From Gallibacterium trehalosifermentans (GTDB lineage Bacteria > Pseudomonadota > Gammaproteobacteria > Enterobacterales > Pasteurellaceae): a DNA stretch of 64,000 nt. How positions within the stretch are numbered: the first letter of the stretch is position 1; each line of letters begins with the position of its first letter. The DNA is taken from positions 496,001 to 560,000 of the forward strand of contig NZ_JBHLWB010000001.1 of assembly GCF_042433055.1 (NCBI RefSeq). Reading direction: 5' to 3'. The translations under genes were made by a program, and so were the position numbers. Shown piece after piece: positions 43,943 to 52,141 of the stretch. The notes beneath the pieces were generated by a model. It ran no database searches. It was not told where the DNA came from and saw only the letters and a program-made list of their open reading frames with translations.

Positions 43943-44623
43943 ATGAAAAAGATTTTTATCGCTTGTTTATTTACCTTACTTGTGGCTAATAGCTTCGCTG
44001 CACGGACAATTTCTTGTCGAGTTGTTAGTGTTAGCGATGGTGATACCTTTACTTGCCTATTAGCAACCAACAAACAGATTAAAGTGCGTTTAGCACAAGT
44101 CGACGCACCAGAAAAAAAACAACCTTATGGCGATCGTGCACGTCAACGCCTATCACAACTCATCTTTAAGAAAAATGTCAATATTCAATCAAGCCAATAT
44201 GACCAATATGGGCGTGTTGTTGGACAAGTATTTGATTCTGCTGGTAAAAATATTAACTTAACGATGGTGCAACAAGGATTAGCTTGGGCTTATCGTGAAT
44301 ATATGCACGATAATCAATATCTACAGGCTGAAAATGATGCTCGCCAACAACGCCGTGGTCTATGGCAAGATAGCGATCCAATTTACCCGAGTAATTGGCG
44401 CAAACACGCTAAAAATCCGTCCGCCCCACTTGCCAAAAATCCATCAGCGCCTTTATTAGCCTTGCCAAAACCAAGCAAAACCACCAGTACAACTTGTCGT
44501 ACTAAACGTTCTTGCAAAAGTTTTTCTTCTTGCGAGGAAGCAACACGTTTTTTCCAGCAATGTGCCGCAAATTACCTCGATGGCAATCATGATGGTATTC
44601 CTTGTAATTCACTCTGTCGCTAA
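43943..44623 (+). CDS. Secreted thermonuclease-like (SNase) protein with excalibur motif
   Basis: A protein of 226 residues with a Sec signal peptide (ends VANSFA, about residue 19). The staphylococcal-nuclease domain follows (about 22-150): VVSVSDGDTFTC, VRLAQVDAPEKKQPYGDRAR with the catalytic Arg and Glu, and YDQYGRVVGQVF with the second Arg. After a Pro/Ser linker with a repeated AKNPSAPL, the C-terminus is an excalibur-type Ca-binding motif (YLDGNHDGIPC) with several Cys. It is probably a periplasmic or secreted DNA/RNA nuclease. Its stop is 8 bases before csdA. Confidence 0.87.
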   Translation: MKKIFIACLFTLLVANSFAARTISCRVVSVSDGDTFTCLLATNKQIKVRLAQVDAPEKKQPYGDRARQRLSQLIFKKNVNIQSSQYDQYGRVVGQVFDSAGKNINLTMVQQGLAWAYREYMHDNQYLQAENDARQQRRGLWQDSDPIYPSNWRKHAKNPSAPLAKNPSAPLLALPKPSKTTSTTCRTKRSCKSFSSCEEATRFFQQCAANYLDGNHDGIPCNSLCR

Positions 44624-44631
44624 ATTCATTT

Positions 44632-45837
44632 ATGCTAAGTTTTGATCCTGACCATTTTCGCGCAGCATTTCCTTTCTTCCAACAACACCCCACTGCCGTG
44701 TATTTGGACTCTGCTGCAACCACATTGCGCCCCAATGCACTCATTGAGGCGACAACACAATTTTACTGTTCCGCAGGTTCAGTGCATCGCAGTCAATATG
44801 ATTGGCAGCAAACACAATTATTTGAGCAAGCTCGCCAACAGGTAGCACAATTTATTCAGGCAGAAGATGAAAGCTGTATTGTTTGGACATCAGGTACAAC
44901 CCATAGTATTAATAGTATTGCCTATGGATTAGCTCATTTATTACACACAGGCGATCAAATTATCCTCTCCTCGGCAGAACATCATGCTAATTTTGTTGTG
45001 TGGCAACAACTTGCATTACAACACAATTTAACCTTGACTGTACTCCCTTTACAGGCAGATTACCAAATTGATTTAGCGGCTTTAACTGCTGCACTATCTA
45101 GTAAAACAAAAATTGTGGCATTAAATTTTGTTTCCAATGTAACTGGTTATCGCCAACCGATAGAACAATGCTCTGCTTTAATCCGCCAATTAGCACCTCA
45201 AGCATTGATTATCGTTGATGCAGCACAAGCTGTTTTACATCAATCGATTGCTTTACAGCAGTTAGATGTGGATTTTTTGGCATTTTCTGCACATAAATTA
45301 TTCGGACCGACTGGATTGGGTGTATTAGCAGGAAAAAAATCGGCGTTACAACAACTCACACCACTCTTTTTTGGTGGCAAAATGGTTCAACAGGTAACAG
45401 ATCAATATTCTACTTTTCAAGAATTACCTTATCGTTTGGAAGCAGGTACCCCTAATATTGCGGCGGTTATCGGGTTCGGTGCAGTCTTACAATGGTTACA
45501 ACAGTATGATTTTCATCAATTAATGCAACATACACAACAACTAGCCGAACAATGCCGTCAACGATTATCCCAGTACTATGGTTGTAAATTATTTAGCGCT
45601 TCCGAAAGCCATATTATTAGTTTTATCTTTACTGATATTGATAATAGTGATTTAGCAACACTGTTAAGCGAACAACAGATCGCTTTACGCACTGGACAGC
45701 ATTGCGCACAACCTTATCTCCATTTTTTACAACAACGTGGTACTTTACGCTTATCACTCGCACCATACAATAATCAGCATGATCTCAATTTGTTTTTTCA
45801 CGCATTAAACAACGCACTGACTTTATTGGAGGAGTAA
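44632..45837 (+). CDS. csdA: Cysteine desulfurase CsdA
   Basis: A PLP-dependent enzyme of 401 residues that takes sulfur from cysteine and passes it to CsdE. The PLP-Lys is Lys222 in AFSAHKLFGPTGLG and the persulfide Cys is Cys358 in RTGQHCAQP; both numbers match those I recall for E. coli CsdA. The N-terminal YLDSAATTLRP and SGTTHSINSIAY segments are class-V aminotransferase motifs. csdE begins one base after its stop codon with an AGGAG inside the csdA end, so they form a tight operon. Confidence 0.96.
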   Translation: MLSFDPDHFRAAFPFFQQHPTAVYLDSAATTLRPNALIEATTQFYCSAGSVHRSQYDWQQTQLFEQARQQVAQFIQAEDESCIVWTSGTTHSINSIAYGLAHLLHTGDQIILSSAEHHANFVVWQQLALQHNLTLTVLPLQADYQIDLAALTAALSSKTKIVALNFVSNVTGYRQPIEQCSALIRQLAPQALIIVDAAQAVLHQSIALQQLDVDFLAFSAHKLFGPTGLGVLAGKKSALQQLTPLFFGGKMVQQVTDQYSTFQELPYRLEAGTPNIAAVIGFGAVLQWLQQYDFHQLMQHTQQLAEQCRQRLSQYYGCKLFSASESHIISFIFTDIDNSDLATLLSEQQIALRTGQHCAQPYLHFLQQRGTLRLSLAPYNNQHDLNLFFHALNNALTLLEE

Positions 45838-46239
45838 ATGACTTTCGCTGAGATTGAATCACTTTTTGCGCAATGTCAAAGTTGGGAACAACGTTATCGC
45901 CAACTAATTTTATTGGCAAAACAACTAGCAAAACCAGAAGCGCATATTCTCGCAACACTCCCTTTAATCGAGGGGTGTGAAAGCCAATTATGGTTTAAAT
46001 TATCCTATCAAGAACAACAATGGCACTGTATTGCGTATAGTGATGCGCGAATTTTAAATGGTATTCTTTTCATTCTACAAACGGCTATCAATGAAGCCAG
46101 TACTGAAAAATTGCGGAGTTTTAGCATTGCCGCGCTATTACAACAGCTAAAAATCGATCAACGATTAAGTGAAACACGTTTAAATGGGTTAAAAAATATT
46201 GAAAAAATAATTAGCAAAATCGTTAATCAATCGTTATAG
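45838..46239 (+). CDS. csdE: Sulfur acceptor protein CsdE
   Basis: A SufE-like sulfur acceptor of 133 residues. The acceptor Cys is Cys47 in LPLIEGCESQLWFKL, the signature of SufE/CsdE. WEQRYRQLILLAKQL and ARILNGILFIL are also typical. It is somewhat shorter at the N-terminus than E. coli CsdE. Immediately downstream of csdA, with which it works in sulfur transfer, for instance to tRNA modification enzymes (family knowledge). Confidence 0.93.
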   Translation: MTFAEIESLFAQCQSWEQRYRQLILLAKQLAKPEAHILATLPLIEGCESQLWFKLSYQEQQWHCIAYSDARILNGILFILQTAINEASTEKLRSFSIAALLQQLKIDQRLSETRLNGLKNIEKIISKIVNQSL

Positions 46240-46325
46240 TTATTACCGTCAAGTTTAACCTTAAACTGGCAAATTATTATGCGAAATAACCATAACGTTA
46301 TTATTTATTAAATAAAGGAGTGAGA

Positions 46326-46718
46326 ATGAAAACAAAATCGCTAATTAAAACGGTTTTATTAAGTAGCTTAGTTGCTTTTAGTACGTTAACTTTTGCTGAT
46401 ACTGTCGCTAAAGAAATGGTCTATTTTAAAGACAATATCGGACCAGTTCTAAAAGCAGATAATGCAGAAACAATGCAAAAACATTTAAGTGAATTAAAAG
46501 CTGCTGCACAACGCTCTCTAGAACTTGTCCCAGGAAGCTTAGCGAAAAAAGGGAAAGAAAGTGCAGAATTTAAAGATTATCAACAAGGTATGCAGCAATT
46601 TATCGCCGTGATCGATGAAACATCTGCACTTGCAGCCAAAGGTGAGCTTGAACAAGCAAAAGAAAAAGCTAAAGCATTGCTCACTATTCGCAACGATTAT
46701 CATAAAAAATATAAATAA
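46326..46718 (+). CDS. cybC: Cytochrome b562
   Basis: A periplasmic four-helix haem protein, 130 residues with signal peptide (cleavage after STLTFA). The start is the ATG at 46326 with AGGAG just before it. In the mature chain Met7 (DTVAKEM) and the His near the end (YHKKYK) match the Met/His haem ligands of cytochrome b562. There is no CxxCH, in line with the b-type haem of the E. coli protein. Helix motifs such as KHLSELKAAA and KAKALLTIRN fit. Monocistronic with a terminator after it. The electron-transfer partner is unknown. Confidence 0.87.
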   Translation: MKTKSLIKTVLLSSLVAFSTLTFADTVAKEMVYFKDNIGPVLKADNAETMQKHLSELKAAAQRSLELVPGSLAKKGKESAEFKDYQQGMQQFIAVIDETSALAAKGELEQAKEKAKALLTIRNDYHKKYK

Positions 46719-46740
46719 TATTTATAGATAAATCCTTATT

Positions 46741-46788
46741 AAAAAGTGGCTTCAAAGTTTATAACTCAAGACTTTAAGCCACTTTTTT
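46741..46788 (+). terminator. Intrinsic terminator after cybC
   Basis: A long stem, AAAAAGTGGCTT...AAGCCACTTTTTT, with an imperfect upper part (CAAAGT / ACTTT) and a 12-base loop, starting 22 bases after the cybC stop. Confidence 0.88.
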
Positions 46789-46918
46789 AAATAAATAAAA
46801 AATTAACTATTCTACAATCATCAACTAATTAAATTAGTTCCAGCCCCTATTCGACTCGTAAAACCGTATTATTGAAATCATTTCCTTTAAATACACATTA
46901 ATCTATTGATAATAATAA

Positions 46919-48446
46919 ATCCCTAACTACCTGTGTGGCAGTAAACGATTTTAATCGTTTATTTGAACTTATATTTAATTTCTAAGCTACCTATGCGGCA
47001 GTAAACAAAGTTTCCAGGCTTGGGCGGTAACGTGTAACTTTCTAAGCTGCCTATACGGCAGTAAACTTTGTGAAACTAATGCTGTTGGATCGGCACCTTT
47101 TCTAAGCTACCTATACGGCAGTAAACAAAAGTGGAAAGCGTCATGGTGATAGTGCGGTTTTCTAAGCTGCCTATACGGCAGTAAACAAGAACGGTGATTT
47201 TCTTTTATTTTATCTGTATTTCTAAGCTACCTATACGGCAGTAAACCGATGTGGGAAATGCAACGCAATAATGCGGAATTTCTAAGCTACCTATACGGCA
47301 GTAAACGACAAGACGCATTCGGTACTTGCCCATTAAAATTTCTAAGCTACCTACACGGCAGTAAACAGGGCTGCAACGTCTCTCCCTCGTAATTTTCTTT
47401 TCTAAGCTACCTACACGGCAGTAAACAGGGCTGCAACGTCTCTCCCTCGTAATTTTCTTTTCTAAGCTACCTACACGGCAGTAAACAGCTTTATACGGTA
47501 AGCGGGGTTATAAATTCATTTCTAAGCTGCCTATACAGCAGTAAACCGCTGCCCTTGATTTTCCGTCCACCTCTCTTATTTCTAAGCTGCCTATACAGCA
47601 GTAAACTTAGTAGCCACAGCCTATCCTTAGCTTCTAGGTTTCTAAGCTGCCTATACAGCAGTAAACGCTTGTGGGGTATTCGTCAATTCCAGTTCTATTT
47701 TCTAAGCTGCCTATACAGCAGTAAACATTAGGCTCACAAAATCTATTAGGGTCATTCGTTTCTAAGCTGCCTATACAGCAGTAAACTCAAATGGCATTTT
47801 TATTGCGCAATGAGAAGTTTTCTAAGCTGCCTATACAGCAGTAAACACGGTAATGCGCCATTTGGTGTCATTGTGGTTTTTCTAAGCTGCCTATACAGCA
47901 GTAAACTTTGCGAAACTAATGCCGTTGGATCGGCACCTTTTCTAAGCTGCCTATACAGCAGTAAACAAAGGGGTAAAAGCGAAAGAAATTAATGTTACTT
48001 TCTAAGCTGCCTATACAGCAGTAAACAAATCTCATTAAGCCTAAATAGAATGAAGGAATTTCTAAGCTGCCTATACAGCAGTAAACTTAAATTATCTAAA
48101 TCCCTAGATCTATCGTCATTTCTAAGCTGCCTATACAGCAGTAAACGATGATAAATATATTTACTTACTCTTTCTGCATTTCTAAGCTGCCTATACAGCA
48201 GTAAACGATTTTGATATGGCAGAGCATTTAAGAAGCGATTTCTAAGCTGCCTATACAGCAGTAAACCAATATCAACATCACCAGTAAATTGCGTTTGTTT
48301 TCTAAGCTGCCTATACAGCAGTAAACTCTTTTGCGCCGACGATAAATTTAGTTAACTCTTTCTAAGCTGCCTATACAGCAGTAAACTTCTAACAGTTGGT
48401 CTAAGTGGATATCAGAATTTTCTAAGCTGCCTATACAGCAGTAAAC
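46919..48446 (-). CRISPR. CRISPR array 1, type I-F-like, 26 repeats / 25 spacers
   Basis: Strict 60-base period: 28-base repeat plus 32-base spacer. On the minus strand the repeat begins GTTTACTGCC and ends GGCAGCTTAGAAA, with the CTGCC-GTATA-GGCAG hairpin of type I-F. Transcription runs leftward from a leader at 48447-48573. The leader-distal repeat (46919-46946) is degenerate. Repeat variants come in blocks: the 16 leader-proximal repeats carry C10 to T; three older ones (47339, 47399, 47459) carry A13 to G and C18 to T; the oldest are mixed. Spacers at 47367-47398 and 47427-47458 are identical; those at 47067-47098 and 47907-47938 differ at two bases. No cas gene is nearby. Confidence 0.97.
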
Positions 48447-48573
48447 TAGAGTAAAAACTCACTTTATCATAGATAAGACAAGGATTGTAAGGAAAAATAT
48501 GTTAATAACCCTTTTTTTAGAAGAAAATAAAAAATAATAAAAATCAAAAAGTTATATTCTATAAAGAAAAAAG
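48447..48573 (-). promoter_or_regulatory. Leader of CRISPR array 1
   Basis: About 127 AT-rich bases next to the array's first repeat, nearly identical (inverted) to 50212-50339, the leader of array 3. The similarity stops sharply at about 48573, before hicB. Confidence 0.85.
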
Positions 48574-48614
48574 AGTATAAAATTCTGATTCTGATACCAA
48601 AGCAATAAAAAACT

Positions 48615-48956
48615 TTATAATTTTATACCACTACGTTCTACTTTTTCTCGAATCGCTTCACCAACAAAGGCATTTAAGCTTAACTCTCCTGCAGCTAACA
48701 CAGCATTACGGTGTAGTTCCTCACTAATACGAACATTGAAAACACCCTTAAATGGTTTATCAGGTACTCTCCCTAACGCTTCACAATCTTGCAAATACAT
48801 ATCTACTGAAGTTCGAAATTCTTTCTCTAATTCAGGCAATGTTTCTGCTTCATAAGTTACTAAATCACGTAAATAGGCTAACTTACCAAATAGTACATTA
48901 TTTTCTAAATCAGCCTCTATTGTGCCAACATAACCTTTATATTTTAAATATGTCAT
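48615..48956 (-). CDS. hicB: HicB antitoxin
   Basis: HicB-type antitoxin of 113 residues. The N-terminal YKGYVGTIEADLENNVLFGK and TYEAETLPELEKEFRTSVDMYL segments are the HicB fold; the C-terminal FNVRISEELHRNAVLAAGEL and LNAFVGEAIREKV form a ribbon-helix-helix DNA-binding domain. It would neutralise HicA and repress the operon. The start overlaps the hicA stop by 4 bases. The pair sits between CRISPR arrays 1 and 2, just beyond the array 1 leader. Confidence 0.93.
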   Translation of the reverse strand: MTYLKYKGYVGTIEADLENNVLFGKLAYLRDLVTYEAETLPELEKEFRTSVDMYLQDCEALGRVPDKPFKGVFNVRISEELHRNAVLAAGELSLNAFVGEAIREKVERSGIKL

Positions 48957-49201
48957 AGTAAACTTACTCCTTTTAAACTTTCTTTGACGGATTTTAAAGC
49001 TCCACCTTTAATATAATTTTCAGGGTGTGGTTTATGTAATAAAATTAAATGGTTCAATTCTGCATGATAAAAACGTACTCGAGAACCCGCCATTTCTTTC
49101 TTCTCATATCCCAACTGAGCAAGTAAAGTTACTAAATCAGACCATACAAATGTGCTTTTTGCATTTGCTAATTTTTCTAATAATTTTTCTGACTTTCCCA
49201 C
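48953..49201 (-). CDS. hicA: HicA toxin, mRNA interferase
   Basis: HicA-family toxin of 82 residues with a double-stranded-RNA-binding-like fold that cleaves mRNA when free. The motif GSRVRFYHAE followed by HLILLHKPHPENYIKGGALK contains the conserved catalytic His region. The length is within the usual range. It precedes and overlaps hicB by 4 bases. The ATG follows an AGGAGGAA ribosome site. It appears intact, unlike the orphan HicB at 21.98 kb. Confidence 0.93.
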   Translation of the reverse strand: MGKSEKLLEKLANAKSTFVWSDLVTLLAQLGYEKKEMAGSRVRFYHAELNHLILLHKPHPENYIKGGALKSVKESLKGVSLL

Positions 49202-49373
49202 TCATTCCTCCTCAAAAATGATATCAATTATAGTTACTCAGAATAGTGCAATCAAGTTTTTAGTAACTAAATTTGATACTATAATAGTATCCTTATTTAT
49301 TTTCAGCATTAATATTTGCTGGTTACTGACTAATAATAAACCAAAACACAAAAATTTTTGCAGCGAAACTAAT

Positions 49374-50182
49374 TTTCTCAACTGCCTATACGGCAGTAAA
49401 CCTGGTATCCGACAATTTAAGGAAAAAGATGCGTTTCTAAGCTGCCTACACGGCAGTAAACCAGTTGAACTTTCTAATAAAGAAAGGTTTATTTTTCTAA
49501 GCTGTCTATACGGCAGTAAACTAACTTGCAGATTGAGAAGCTGCCGGCTAAACTTTCTAAGCTGCCTATACGGCAGTAAACAAGAGGGTAACCTCAACAC
49601 CAGTCGCATTTTATTTCTAAGCTGCCTATACGGCAGTAAACTTATCCTTTTTCTCAATACGTTTTTGAATAAATTTCTAAGCTGCCTATACGGCAGTAAA
49701 CCAGAGGTCTATGTATGCAAGCGGTTTAAATAATTTCTAAGCTGCCTATACGGCAGTAAACCTGTTGTCGATGAAAACGGCAAAATCAGAAAATTTCTAA
49801 GCTACCTATACGGCAGTAAACTGCAAATACCTCTTTAATCAATTTCACCGCTCTTTCTAAGCTGCCTATACGGCAGTAAACTTGCCCTACACTCAACCCA
49901 CTTCCCGCATTGCTTTCTAAGCTGCCTATACGGCAGTAAACTTTATACAAAATGATGACGTGCATCTCATTATTTTCTAAGCTGCCTATACGGCAGTAAA
50001 CACCTGGGTTTGTACCGTCCACGTCTTGGTAATTTTCTAAGCTGCCTATACGGCAGTAAACATGGAAACTTGGCTTACTACTCAAGAACTACTATTTCTA
50101 AGCTGCCTATACGGCAGTAAACACTAAGAAAACGGAATAATCGTTATGCTCTTTTTTCTAAGCTGCCTATACGGCAGTAAAT
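49374..50182 (-). CRISPR. CRISPR array 2, type I-F-like, 14 repeats / 13 spacers, no own leader
   Basis: Same 28-base repeat in the minus orientation; spacers are 32 bases, one 33 (50062-50094). The distal repeat (49374-49401) is degenerate near its 3' side (GTTGAGAAA). The repeat that should adjoin a leader (50155-50182) has G1 to A. Upstream on the minus strand there are 29 unrelated bases and then the array 3 leader, which points the other way. So the array has no leader in the correct orientation and probably no longer gains spacers. Confidence 0.96.
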
Positions 50183-50211
50183 GTGATACACAAAATAAGA
50201 ATTTTACTCCC

Positions 50212-50339
50212 CCTTTTTTCTTTATAGAATATAACTTTTTGATTTTTATTATTTTTTATTTTCTTCAAAAAAAAGGGTAATTAACATATTTTTCCTTACA
50301 ATCCTTGTCTTATCTATGATAAAGTGAGTTTTTACTCTA
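50212..50339 (+). promoter_or_regulatory. Leader of CRISPR array 3
   Basis: AT-rich, nearly identical to the array 1 leader in inverted orientation (a few differences, for example TAATTACCC against TAATAACCC). It ends GAGTTTTTACTCTA directly before the first repeat. It lies between the divergent arrays 2 and 3. Confidence 0.85.
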
Positions 50340-51088
50340 GTTTACTGCCGTATAGGCAGCTTAGAAATATTACAAAGGCGACATTGAAGCGACGTTTAAT
50401 GTTTACTGCCGTATAGGCAGCTTAGAAAACAAAAAACAGTAAAAAATATCAAGATAATCAGTTTACTGCCGTATAGGCAGCTTAGAAAATATCGATCCTT
50501 TAACTTTGTAAAACACAAAAGTTTACTGCCGTATAGGCAGCTTAGAAATCCCTAAACTGGAAACGGCGGGCAATCATCAAGTTTACTGCCGTATAGGCAG
50601 CTTAGAAAAACGGCGAGTAAAAATAACCACACTCGCCAGCGTTTACTGCCGTATAGGCAGCTTAGAAATCGTCAGTATCATTTTCATATACTCGTAACGA
50701 GTTTACTGCCGTATAGGCAGCTTAGAAATGCTGTCCCAGCAAACTTCGGTGCATTGGTTTGTTTACTGCCGTGTAGGTAGCTTAGAAATCGATTATTCAT
50801 CATCGAAGCTGGAAACTCTTGTTTACTGCCGTGTAGGTAGCTTAGAAAAATCTACATCTTCGTAACCAAATTCTTTCGCAGTTTACTGCCGTATAGGCAG
50901 CTTAGAAATGATGGCTTCGTTGATGGTGATGTTAAGGCAGGTTTACTGCCGTATAGGCAGCTTAGAAAACAAACTAGCCGTACTGAAATTCATCACATTA
51001 GGTTTACTGCCGTATAGGCAGCTTAGAAATTTTTTCTCGTGATGAATTAGATCAACGAATAGTTTACTGCCGCACAGGCAGCTAGAAA
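50340..51088 (+). CRISPR. CRISPR array 3, type I-F-like, 13 repeats / 12 spacers
   Basis: Repeat on the plus strand, mostly canonical. Two repeats (50761, 50821) carry the A13 to G plus C18 to T variant also seen in array 1, pointing to shared ancestry. The last repeat (51062-51088) is degenerate and one base short, as expected at the leader-distal end. Spacers are 32 or 33 bases. No spacer was seen by eye to match arrays 1 or 2. Confidence 0.96.
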
Positions 51089-51274
51089 GTAATAACTCCC
51101 ATATTTGATGCTATTCAAAATCTAAATATCTATTTTCATTACTATTAATCGTTGAATATTATTAAATATTTAATTTTTACTATTTCATTACATTTTGTAT
51201 AAAACAATTTCTATTACGAATTGAATACGTTACAGTAATATCTAATTCAAGATTATGCTAGGAGCTATCCCAAC

Positions 51275-52075
51275 ATGAATACATTACAAAAAATTGCATT
51301 TTATCCAATAAAATCTGCTCAACCTTGCTTCACGCAACAAAGCTATGTGCAACCACATGGCTTAAGTTTCGATCGTGAATTTATGCTGACTGATCCAAAT
51401 GGAACCTTTATTACGGCTAGAAAGCATGGTGGGTTATATCAATTTTCGGCATATCCTATTGCAAACGGCATAATGGTTCTTCACCGTGATGGCAGTAAAG
51501 TTATTGTACGCTATCAAGATTTTAGCCAACAACAAGAATGCGAAGTATGGGGAACTCACTTCCCGTCATTTATTGCTCCTACTGAGATTAATCAATGGTT
51601 TAGTGAAAAACTGCAAATTGAAGTCGTATTACGTTGGTTAGGCGAAAAAGATCAACGTTTTATTAAGCATTTTCCTGCACACAGTGTCTCTTTTGCAGAT
51701 GGTTATCCATTATTATTAGTTAGCGAAAGTTCTTTTGCTGCCGTACAGCAAGCCTGCCCTACATCGATCAGCATTGATCAATTTCGAGGCAATCTAATTG
51801 TTAGTGGCAAAGAGGCTTTTGCAGAAGAAACTTGGCAAAAAATTAAAATTGGTGAGGTAGAATTTTTACAAACTAAACCTTGTGAGCGTTGCATTTTAAC
51901 CACTCGTAACTTAAAAACGGGGGAATTAGAAGCAAAATGTGAGCCATTTCGTACGTTAAAAAAAATCCATACAAATGAAAAAGGAGCGCCACTATTTGGT
52001 ATCAATCTTATTCCGCTAAACAGTGGAATGATACGTGTCGGTAATCCTGTTGAAATACTACAGTACCGTGTATAA
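51275..52075 (+). CDS. MOSC-domain protein, YcbX-like without the ferredoxin domain
   Basis: A protein of 266 residues with an N-terminal MOSC beta-barrel domain (KIAFYPIKSAQPCF, GLSFDREFMLTD) and a MOSC domain containing SIDQFRGNLIVSG and the conserved Cys in QTKPCERCILTTRN. MOSC proteins bind a molybdenum cofactor as a persulfide or sulfido ligand. E. coli YcbX (N-hydroxylated base detoxification) has an extra C-terminal 2Fe-2S domain that is missing here, so an external reductase would be required. It is the first gene after CRISPR array 3. Confidence 0.87.
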   Translation: MNTLQKIAFYPIKSAQPCFTQQSYVQPHGLSFDREFMLTDPNGTFITARKHGGLYQFSAYPIANGIMVLHRDGSKVIVRYQDFSQQQECEVWGTHFPSFIAPTEINQWFSEKLQIEVVLRWLGEKDQRFIKHFPAHSVSFADGYPLLLVSESSFAAVQQACPTSISIDQFRGNLIVSGKEAFAEETWQKIKIGEVEFLQTKPCERCILTTRNLKTGELEAKCEPFRTLKKIHTNEKGAPLFGINLIPLNSGMIRVGNPVEILQYRV

Positions 52076-52141
52076 AAGATTGTAAAAATATTGTTAAAGG
52101 AATAAGATAGAAAAATTCCTGTCTTAACCTAATGTAAAATC

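Noticed and set aside
47810..50085. Open frames through the CRISPR arrays (for example 49152-49733 +, 49238-49657 -, 49786-50085 -)
   Set aside because: They are translations of the 60-base repeat period, giving recurring FLSCLYGSK or VYCRIGSLE strings; not proteins.
46790..51274. Possible cas genes around the arrays
   Set aside because: I looked for Cas1, Cas2-3 and Csy motifs in the flanking genes; all are explained by other families (Csd, cytochrome b562, HicAB, MOSC, MFS).
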